Positions 1 to 5,243 of a DNA stretch of 5,243 nt are shown piece by piece. A program made the position numbers and the translations under genes. How positions within the stretch are numbered: position 1 is the stretch's first letter; each line of letters begins with the position of its first letter. The notes under the pieces are model-generated. The model ran no database searches, had not been told where the DNA came from, and saw only the letters and a list, made by a program, of their open reading frames with translations. This stretch comes from JBOGWY01 sp050694015 (GTDB taxonomy: Bacteria > Actinomycetota > CADDZG01 > WHSQ01). The stretch is taken from NCBI GenBank assembly GCA_050694015.1, contig JBOGWY010000272.1:1-5243 (forward strand). The letters are read 5' to 3'.

Positions 1-1421
1 CGTTCCCACAGGGAGAGACGCGGGCTGAGGCGCGCGCCGACGCGCACTCGGAGGCGCAGGCCTTCTTGACTTTCGCGGCCCCCGCGCCCGGCGATCTGAT
101 CCCGGTGCTGGATCTCGAGAGGACCAACGGCTTCCCGTCGGGGCGTTTGATCGTCTGGGCCCAGACGTGGCTCGACTCGGTACGCAGCGCGCTCGGCGTG
201 CAGCCACTGATCTACACCGGTCCGCACTTCTGGGAAACGAACATGGCCGACACGACCACCTTCGCGGAGCAAGGCTTCCCCTTGTGGATCGCGCACTGGA
301 CGGGAGAGCCCGCACCGCGTACTCCGGCCGCCAACTGGGCCGGGAACGGGTGGTCGTTCTGGCAATGGACGAACTGCGCCGAGATCCCCGGTATCGACGG
401 CTGCGTCGACGAGGATAAGTTCCCCGGCTCCGATCTCTCGCCGTTCGTCATCCCCGGCGCGCCGGAACCGGAGCCGACCCCGGATCCGGCGGTCCCGCCG
501 TCACCGCAGTCGGCGCCGACGATCTCGGGCAACACCGAGGTCGGAAGCACGCTCACCGCGACGTCGGGAACGTGGAACGGCAGCGAGCCGCTCTCGTACT
601 CGTACGTGTGGTGGCGTTGCGCCTCCGACGGCACCGGATGCGACGAGACGATCGGGACGGCGCCGACCTACGAGCTCGTTCCCGCCGACTTCGGGCATCG
701 CATGAAGGTGACGGTGACCGCGACGAACAGCGCCGGTTCCTCGTCGCAGGATTCCGAGGTGACCGAGGTCGTGACCGACACGACCCCGCCCCAGGCCCCG
801 CGGATGAGAGCACCGCGCCGCGAGGTCACGCTGAGCCCACGCACGACCGTGCGGTGGGACGCCCTCGAGCCGGGGGCCACCTACGACGTGAGGTACCGGA
901 ACGCAACGGCACGCTCCGGGTTCGGCGATCACATCGAGGTCGGAACCGGGCTCACTTCCAACCAGATGCGTATCGGGGTCGGGATGGGTACGACGTTCTG
1001 CTTCTCCGCTCGCGCGACCGACACCGCGGGGAACGTTTCGGGGTGGTCGCGGGAGCGATGCACGACTACGCCGCTCGACGAACGGAAGTTCCGGGCGCGC
1101 GGCGACTGGGACCGGGTCTCGGGGGCCGAGCATTATCTCGGAACGTTGCTCGTGACCACCGATGCCGGGGCGCGCCTCAGCGGGCGTCGCGTACGCATGC
1201 GCACGATCGAGCTCGTGGCACGGCGGTGCCCCGGATGCGGCCGCGTGACGGTGTTCCTGAACTCCACGCGGCTCGCCACGATCAGCCTGAGAGCGCGCCG
1301 GACGGTGGACAAGCAACGGATCCACGTGACCGGCTTCGGCAGGCTCCGCAGGGGAACGATCAGGATCGTCACCCGCGACGACAAGCCGGTCGGCATCGAC
1401 GGCGTGGTTTTCCGCCGCTAA
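1..1421 (+). CDS. Secreted GH25-family lysozyme (muramidase) with Ig-like, FN3-like and C-terminal beta domains; 5' end off window
   Basis: The reading frame is open from base 3 to the TAA at 1419-1421, giving 472 visible residues (residue n begins at base 3n). A TTG at 66 lies inside the conserved domain, so it is not the start; the true start and any signal peptide lie off the left edge. GH25 enzymes cut the MurNAc-GlcNAc bond of peptidoglycan. Visible family marks are the acidic pair in VLDLE (D37, E39), PLIYTGPHFW (68-77), PLWIAHW (93-99), WSFWQWT (117-123) and a closing VDEDKFPG (135-142). The first catalytic-strand Asp is off window. Next come a Pro/Glu-rich linker (about 152-170), an Ig-like module (171-258; GTW and WWRC motifs), an FN3-like module (259-356; TDTAGNVSGWS) and a C-terminal beta-rich domain (364-472; CPGC at 409-412, ending in VGIDGVVFRR). 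The eight cysteines fall as one pair per module, which suits an exported protein. The tail probably binds the wall or a surface, which is inferred. A housekeeping wall hydrolase is likelier than a phage endolysin because no phage genes are adjacent. Confidence 0.88.
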   Translation, partial: FPQGETRAEARADAHSEAQAFLTFAAPAPGDLIPVLDLERTNGFPSGRLIVWAQTWLDSVRSALGVQPLIYTGPHFWETNMADTTTFAEQGFPLWIAHWTGEPAPRTPAANWAGNGWSFWQWTNCAEIPGIDGCVDEDKFPGSDLSPFVIPGAPEPEPTPDPAVPPSPQSAPTISGNTEVGSTLTATSGTWNGSEPLSYSYVWWRCASDGTGCDETIGTAPTYELVPADFGHRMKVTVTATNSAGSSSQDSEVTEVVTDTTPPQAPRMRAPRREVTLSPRTTVRWDALEPGATYDVRYRNATARSGFGDHIEVGTGLTSNQMRIGVGMGTTFCFSARATDTAGNVSGWSRERCTTTPLDERKFRARGDWDRVSGAEHYLGTLLVTTDAGARLSGRRVRMRTIELVARRCPGCGRVTVFLNSTRLATISLRARRTVDKQRIHVTGFGRLRRGTIRIVTRDDKPVGIDGVVFRR

Positions 1422-1566
1422 CGCCCCGTTCCCAAGCGCACGAGCGCGGATATCCGTCTAGAAGTACGCCGAACTACGTACGCCTTCGCGCGGAAGGTTC
1501 GACTCAATAACAGTGTTGTGAACGGACACGGCGGCGGGGACGGTTAGGCACACAGAAAGGGCAACG
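1422..1566. other. Intergenic region upstream of the MMPL gene, with small palindromes
   Basis: This 145-bp gap should hold the end of the lysozyme transcript and the promoter of the MMPL gene. Seen in it are a perfect 10-bp palindrome CGGATATCCG (1447-1456), a direct repeat GTACGCC (1464-1470 and 1478-1484), a 5-bp-stem hairpin CCTTC/GAAGG (1483-1497, loop GCGCG) and a 9-base palindrome AACAGTGTT (1509-1517). The hairpin has no T-run after it, so it is a poor terminator candidate. I found no convincing -35/-10 pair at normal spacing; TTGTGA at 1516-1521 resembles a -35 box but has no good partner. No gene is evident here. Confidence 0.5.
1554..1560 (+). promoter_or_regulatory. Shine-Dalgarno site of the MMPL gene
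   Basis: AGAAAGG matches the complement of the 3' end of bacterial 16S rRNA (the AGAAAGGAGG anti-SD complement) and ends 6 nt before the ATG at 1567. With the in-frame TGA at 1519-1521 it fixes the start of the MMPL gene. Confidence 0.75.
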
Positions 1567-3759
1567 ATGCTCGTCAAGATCGCTCGGTTCTCGTACCACC
1601 GCCGGTGGCTGATGCTCCTCATCTGGATCGTCGCACTCGTCGGCTTCAACGTCGCTCAATCGACCGTCGGCGGGGACTACTCCACCGACTTCTCGCTCCC
1701 CGGTGCCGACTCGCAGAAGGCGTTCGATCTGTTGAACGACCGTTTCCCGCAGGTAGCCGGAGAGACGGCAACGATCGTCTTCAAGGCGGACCAGGGTGTC
1801 GTCGACCCCGCCGTCAGGGACGCGATGGAAGGATTGTTCGCCGAGCTCGAAGGTGTCGATCGCGTCGTCGGCGTCGATTCTCCGTACACCGACGAGGGCG
1901 CGCGCCAGATATCGCCCGACGGCACTATCGCCTACGCCACGATGCGCTTCGAGTTCGTCCAGGGGGAGCAGGTGCCGATCGAGGTCGGCAAGGAGATCCA
2001 GAAGGTCTCGGGCACCGTCGAGGTTGACGGGCTCACCGTCGAACCCGGCGGCAGTGTCGTTCAGTTCTCCGAGTTCGAGGAGCCCGGCGGCGCCGAGGGG
2101 ATCGGCGTGCTGTTCGCGATCATCATCTTGATCATCGCGTTCGGCTCGGTCCTGGCGATGGGTCTGCCGATCGCCACGGCTCTGTTCGGGATCGGCATCG
2201 GCCTCGCATCCGTGATGCTGATCGCCAACTTCGCGAACGTTCCCGAGTTCACGCCGCAACTTGCGTCGATGATCGGTATCGGAGTCGGCATCGACTACGC
2301 GCTCTTCATCGTCACGCGCTACCGCTCGCAGCTGCACATGGGTGCCACCCCCGAGCAGGCGACCCTCACGGCGATCTCGACCGCAGGCAAGGCCGTGCTC
2401 TTCGCGGGGACGACCGTTGTGATCTCGCTGCTCGGCATCCTGCTGATGGGCTTCGCGTTCGTGGAGGGTCTCGCGATCGGCGGTGCCGCGACCGTTGCCG
2501 TCACGATGCTCGCGTCGATCACGCTGCTGCCCGCGCTTCTCGGTTTCGTCGGCACGAACGTCGACCGGTGGCGCATCAAGTTCTTCCATCGCAGTGGCGA
2601 TTCGGAAGGTCGGATGGCCCATCGCTGGAGTCGGATGATCCAGCGCCGGTCGTGGATCGCCGCGATCATCGGCCTGGCGATCCTCGTCACGATGAGCATC
2701 CCTCTGTTCTCGTTGCGTCTCGGCTTCGCCGATGCCAGCGCCGGCTCCACGGAACGCTCGAGTCGTCGTGCCTACGACCTGCTCAGCGAAGGGTTCGGAC
2801 CCGGCTTCAACGGCCCGCTCCTGCTGGCGACCGAGATCGACTCACCGGCGGACCTCGGCGAGCTCGAACGCGTGGGCGCGGCCCTCGCAGAGACCGAGGG
2901 CGTTGCGGGGGTGACGCCTCCGTTCCCCAACCCCGAGGGCGACACCGCGATCATGACCGTGTTCCCGACGACGTCGCCGCAGGACGAGGCGACCAGCGAG
3001 CTCGTGCAGACGATCCGAGAAGACGTGTTGCCCGAGGTATCGCCGGATCGCGCGATCTTCGTCGGAGGCCTCACCGCGTCGGTCGAGGACTTCGCGCAAG
3101 CGAACGCCGAACGGCTCCCGACATTGATCGCGGTCGTGATCGGTCTGAGCTTCCTCCTGCTGGTGCTCGTCTTCCGATCGATCCTCGTTCCGGTGAAGGC
3201 CGCAGTCATGAACCTGCTGTCGATATCGGCTGCGTACGGAGCGATCGTCGCGGTGTTCCAGTGGGGCTGGCTCAAGGAGCAGGTCGGCATCGAGACCAGC
3301 GGCCCGATCGAGGCGTGGGTCCCGATGATGCTGTTCACTATCCTGTTCGGGCTCTCGATGGACTACGAGATCTTCCTGCTCTCGCGCATCCGCGAGGAGT
3401 ACGTGAAGACGGGCAACAACTACGAAGCCGTCGCGAACGGACTCGCGTCGACGGCACGCGTGATCACGGCGGCGGCGGCCATCATGGTCACGTTGTTCCT
3501 CGTGTTCCTGTTCGGCTTCGACGAGCGCGCTATCAAGCTGTTCGCGATGGGTCTCGCGGTCGCGATCTTCGTGGACGCGACCATCGTCCGGATGGTGCTC
3601 GTGCCGGCCACGATGGAGCTGCTCGGCGAAGCGAACTGGTGGCTGCCGAAGTGGCTCGACCGGATCCTGCCCCGCATCAGTATCGAGGGCGACGAGGAAA
3701 CGGATGAGGAAATCGATCGAGTGATCGAGCTCGACGCCGAGCCCGAACGGGTGTCGTAG
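1567..3759 (+). CDS. MMPL-family (RND superfamily) membrane transporter
   Basis: This is a complete 730-residue protein, starting at an ATG with a well-placed ribosome site. It has the duplicated RND plan with 12 predicted membrane segments: TM1 (about 14-32), a large extracytoplasmic loop (33-178), TM2-TM6 (179-197, 200-220, 233-252, 276-297, 300-328), a short basic cytoplasmic link, TM7 (363-381), a second large loop (382-517), then TM8-TM12 (518-536, 539-565, 585-605, 632-650, 655-682). The Asp-Tyr pairs that relay protons in mycobacterial MmpL proteins are present in TM4 (D243-Y244, GIDYALF) and TM10 (D599-Y600, SMDYEIF). The end of the membrane core (VDATIVRMVLVPA, then NWWLPKWL) is typical of the family. 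Members use the proton gradient to export lipids, glycolipids or drugs; the substrate cannot be read from sequence. The tail (707-730) is short and very acidic, and the protein has no cysteine. No accessory lipoprotein or regulator gene lies in the window. It is likely transcribed from its own promoter in the 145-bp gap upstream. Confidence 0.93.
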   Translation: MLVKIARFSYHRRWLMLLIWIVALVGFNVAQSTVGGDYSTDFSLPGADSQKAFDLLNDRFPQVAGETATIVFKADQGVVDPAVRDAMEGLFAELEGVDRVVGVDSPYTDEGARQISPDGTIAYATMRFEFVQGEQVPIEVGKEIQKVSGTVEVDGLTVEPGGSVVQFSEFEEPGGAEGIGVLFAIIILIIAFGSVLAMGLPIATALFGIGIGLASVMLIANFANVPEFTPQLASMIGIGVGIDYALFIVTRYRSQLHMGATPEQATLTAISTAGKAVLFAGTTVVISLLGILLMGFAFVEGLAIGGAATVAVTMLASITLLPALLGFVGTNVDRWRIKFFHRSGDSEGRMAHRWSRMIQRRSWIAAIIGLAILVTMSIPLFSLRLGFADASAGSTERSSRRAYDLLSEGFGPGFNGPLLLATEIDSPADLGELERVGAALAETEGVAGVTPPFPNPEGDTAIMTVFPTTSPQDEATSELVQTIREDVLPEVSPDRAIFVGGLTASVEDFAQANAERLPTLIAVVIGLSFLLLVLVFRSILVPVKAAVMNLLSISAAYGAIVAVFQWGWLKEQVGIETSGPIEAWVPMMLFTILFGLSMDYEIFLLSRIREEYVKTGNNYEAVANGLASTARVITAAAAIMVTLFLVFLFGFDERAIKLFAMGLAVAIFVDATIVRMVLVPATMELLGEANWWLPKWLDRILPRISIEGDEETDEEIDRVIELDAEPERVS

Positions 3760-3764
3760 GTCTA

Positions 3765-3791
3765 AACGAGCTCAGACAGCACGAGCTCGTT
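3765..3791 (+). terminator. Inverted repeat, probable terminator of the MMPL gene
   Basis: AACGAGCTC (3765-3773) and GAGCTCGTT (3783-3791) are perfect 9-bp complements around a 9-nt loop, beginning 5 bp after the MMPL stop codon. The run after the stem (CATCTACGGG) is not a T-tract, so this would be a hairpin-only terminator of the kind often proposed in GC-rich actinobacteria. The right arm also sits in a 10-bp palindrome ACGAGCTCGT (3781-3790), and ACGAGCTC occurs twice as a direct repeat, so a protein-binding site is an alternative. Confidence 0.45.
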
Positions 3792-3818
3792 CATCTACGG
3801 GTGTCCAGTGTTTAGGGT
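3790..3818 (+). promoter_or_regulatory. Possible promoter of the ABC ATPase gene (TAGGGT -10 box)
   Basis: TAGGGT at 3813-3818 fits the actinobacterial -10 pattern TANNNT. A weak -35-like TTCATC lies 17 bp upstream at 3790-3795. The -10 box ends 9 nt before the ATG at 3828, so transcription would start at or a few bases before the start codon, giving a leaderless or near-leaderless message. The same bases could instead act as a weak Shine-Dalgarno site (AGGG, 10 nt spacer). The sequence alone does not decide between the two. Confidence 0.35.
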
Positions 3819-3827
3819 CGGCGTCGT

Positions 3828-5009
3828 ATGAGCGTAGTCACGTTCGACGAGGTCTGGAAGGTCTTCAAAGACGGGACCGAAGCGATCCGGTCGCTGTCGC
3901 TCGAGGTGAACGACGGCGAATTCTTCGTCTTCCTCGGGCCCTCCGGTAGCGGCAAGACCACACTGTTACGCGCGGTCGCGGGCCTCGAAGACCTGACGAG
4001 CGGACGTATCCTCCTCGACGGCAAGGAGATCTCGGAGAAACCTCCGAAGGAACGCGACGTCGCGATGGTCTTCCAGACCTACTCGCTCTATCCCCACATG
4101 AACGTGTACGACAACATGGCGTTCGGCGTGCAGTCACGGCGCATGCCGAAGGCCGAGATCGAGGCGCGGGTCATGCGTGCCGCCGAGATCCTCGAGCTCG
4201 AGCCATTCCTGAAGAAGAAGCCGAGGGCTCTCTCCGGCGGACAGCAACAGCGGGTCGCGATCGGTCGCGCGATCGCCCGGGATCCGGCTCTCTTCCTGAT
4301 GGACGAACCGCTGTCGAACGTCGACATCCGGACGCGGGCCACGATCCGCGGTGAGATCGCGCGCATCCAGAGACGGATCGGTGTGACGACGCTCTACGTC
4401 ACACACGATCAGACCGAGGCGCTCACGCTCGGCGATCGGATCGGTGTGCTGCGCGAGGGCAGGCTCGTGCAGGTCGCCCCACCCCAGGATCTGTATCGGT
4501 CGCCGAGCACTCTCTTCGTCGCGGGATTCGTGGGATCGCCGCCGATGAACCTCGCCGAAGCGACGCTCGAGGAAACCGACGGTGAGTTCTTCGTTCGCTT
4601 CGGCGGGCATCGGCTGCGTGTCGGCGGGTCGTCGAGCGAGATCGACGATCACCTTCGGCGTTACGCATGGCGTCAGGTCGTCATCGGTATCAGACCCGAG
4701 AACCTGACCAACGTCGACCGTGACCCGGAGGCGCAACGACTTCGCGTCGAGGTCGCGCGGCGCGAGATCGTGGGCCCACACGTTCACCTTTACTTCGTGG
4801 TCGACGCGCCGCTGTTGCTGAGCGAGGACCCGCGCAGGGCCGGGAGCGAAGCGGCCCTCGACGGCGGCCTCCCGGTCGAGCGGGAGAACCTGTGGCTGGC
4901 GCAGGTGACCGCCTCGCCCGCCGATGTCGGCGACGTCGTGGAGCTGGCGGTGCGCTCCGATCGTCTGAACGTCTTCGATCCGCGGACGGGCGACGTCATC
5001 CCGAACTGA
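3828..5009 (+). CDS. ABC transporter ATP-binding protein, MalK/UgpC/MsiK (carbohydrate importer) family
   Basis: A complete 393-residue cytoplasmic ATPase, close to the usual 360-390 of this family. The ATG at 3828 is the first possible start, because an in-frame TAG at 3813-3815 closes the frame upstream. The nucleotide-binding domain (about 4-235) has every motif: Walker A GPSGSGKTT (37-45, K43), Q-loop Q83 in VFQTYSLYPHMN, signature LSGGQQQR (135-142), Walker B LFLMDE (155-160, catalytic E160), D-loop SNVD (163-166) and switch H193 in YVTHDQTEA. The C-terminal MalK-type regulatory (TOBE) region begins near FVGSPPMN (234-241) and contains GIRPEN (287-292). Family members pair with two MalF/MalG-type permeases and a binding protein to import sugars or glycerol-3-phosphate. 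None of these is visible here, so it may serve importers encoded elsewhere, like Streptomyces MsiK. Walker A has Ser41 where the family usually has Cys, and the protein has no cysteine. Leu47 uses TTA, a codon rare in GC-rich DNA. The substrate is unknown. Confidence 0.93.
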   Translation: MSVVTFDEVWKVFKDGTEAIRSLSLEVNDGEFFVFLGPSGSGKTTLLRAVAGLEDLTSGRILLDGKEISEKPPKERDVAMVFQTYSLYPHMNVYDNMAFGVQSRRMPKAEIEARVMRAAEILELEPFLKKKPRALSGGQQQRVAIGRAIARDPALFLMDEPLSNVDIRTRATIRGEIARIQRRIGVTTLYVTHDQTEALTLGDRIGVLREGRLVQVAPPQDLYRSPSTLFVAGFVGSPPMNLAEATLEETDGEFFVRFGGHRLRVGGSSSEIDDHLRRYAWRQVVIGIRPENLTNVDRDPEAQRLRVEVARREIVGPHVHLYFVVDAPLLLSEDPRRAGSEAALDGGLPVERENLWLAQVTASPADVGDVVELAVRSDRLNVFDPRTGDVIPN

Positions 5010-5013
5010 ATCT

Positions 5014-5243
5014 CTACCCGAGACCGCGGCTCCTGGCCTCGGCCATGAAGTCGTCGTGCGCGAGCGCTCCGGCGAACGCTGTCGGCGCCCGCACCGACAG
5101 CGACGCGTACAGGCACGCGTATGAGAGGGCGTCTCGCAGCGAGCGGCCCTCGGAGCCAGCCCACACGAACGCCGCGGCGAACACGTCGCCGGCACCGGTC
5201 GCGTCCACAACCGCGACATCGGGCGCGTCGACGACCTCGATCG
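5014..5243 (-). CDS. PfkB/ribokinase-family carbohydrate kinase, C-terminal fragment; 5' end off window
   Basis: On the minus strand the frame is open from the right edge down to the TAG at 5016-5014, giving 75 visible residues. The fragment carries the PfkB family's second signature, VVDATGAGDVFAAAF, near residues 11-25. GAGD at 16-19 forms the anion hole, and Asp19 (codon 5187-5185) is the expected catalytic base. The helical stretch that follows (SLRDALSYACLYASLSV) is typical of the end of these kinases. A GTG at 5208 lies inside the signature, so it is not the start. Family members phosphorylate sugars, nucleosides or related alcohols using ATP; the substrate-binding half is off window, so ribokinase, fructokinase and KDG kinase cannot be told apart. 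The gene converges on the ABC ATPase gene with 4 bp between stop codons. Confidence 0.88.
   Translation of the reverse strand, partial: IEVVDAPDVAVVDATGAGDVFAAAFVWAGSEGRSLRDALSYACLYASLSVRAPTAFAGALAHDDFMAEARSRGLG

Noticed and set aside
66..68. TTG as the start of the lysozyme gene
   Set aside because: The frame is open to the left edge, and upstream residues (GETRAEARADAHSEAQAFL) fit the GH25 helix that precedes the VLDLE strand, so the gene is cut by the window edge.
1483..1497. CCTTC/GAAGG hairpin as a terminator of the lysozyme gene
   Set aside because: The stem is only 5 bp, lies about 60 bp after the stop and has no T-run; I did not call it a terminator.
572..1510. 312-codon plus-strand frame overlapping the lysozyme tail
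   Set aside because: It is very Arg-rich and low in hydrophobic residues, and the overlapping frame has clear Ig-like and FN3-like motifs and continues the GH25 domain.
1504..2622. Long open frame (372 codons) on the minus strand opposite the MMPL gene
   Set aside because: It is the antisense shadow of a clear transporter gene. Its product is Arg/Asp/Glu-rich and has no recognisable domain, as expected from reversed GC-rich codons.
2568..3707. 379-codon plus-strand frame inside the MMPL gene
   Set aside because: It is an Arg/Gly/Asp-rich frame-shifted shadow; the MMPL frame encodes the conserved TM7-TM12 half over the same bases.
1567..5009. MMPL transporter plus ABC ATPase as one export system
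   Set aside because: MMPL proteins run on the proton gradient and need no ATPase; this ATPase is of the sugar-importer type, and a hairpin and a separate promoter-like site lie between the genes.
4134..5219. Long open frame (361 codons) on the minus strand opposite the ABC ATPase
   Set aside because: It overlaps a complete ATPase with every motif and runs across the kinase end in the wrong frame; its translation shows no domain.

Overview
The window is GC-rich DNA with long genes, short gaps and strong G/C preference at third codon positions. It most resembles a chromosomal segment of an actinobacterium (Actinomycetota). The MMPL-family transporter, the MsiK/UgpC-like ATPase, and a secreted lysozyme with an Ig-like module of the 'GTW...WWRC...C' type all fit this. 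That Ig-like module recalls Thermoleophilia-type lineages, but the class-level guess is weak. No phage, IS, CRISPR, tRNA or rRNA signal was seen.

Layout from left to right. (1) Positions 1-1421, + strand: the 3' part of a secreted, multidomain GH25 lysozyme. The catalytic domain enters from beyond the left edge and is followed by a Pro-rich linker, an Ig-like module, an FN3-like module and a C-terminal beta-rich domain with a CPGC pair. (2) Positions 1422-1566: a 145-bp gap with small palindromes and a good Shine-Dalgarno sequence. (3) Positions 1567-3759, + strand: a complete 730-residue MMPL/RND-superfamily transporter with 12 predicted membrane segments and both Asp-Tyr pairs. (4) Positions 3760-3827: a short gap with a 9-bp-stem hairpin, probably a terminator, then a -10-like TAGGGT just ahead of the next start. 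(5) Positions 3828-5009, + strand: a complete 393-residue MalK/UgpC/MsiK-type ABC ATPase. (6) Positions 5014-5243, - strand: the C-terminal end of a PfkB/ribokinase-type sugar kinase, converging on the ATPase gene with only 4 bp between stop codons.

The genes do not form one obvious pathway. The lysozyme and the MMPL exporter both act at the cell envelope, but a 145-bp gap separates them. The ATPase and the kinase both point to carbohydrate uptake and phosphorylation, yet they are on opposite strands, and no solute-binding protein or permease gene is visible. The ATPase may therefore be a shared, MsiK-like energiser for importers encoded elsewhere. This looks like a mostly ordinary genomic region. 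The points worth a second look are the modular lysozyme tail, the orphan ATPase and the small control signals in the gaps; I see no convincing undescribed system.
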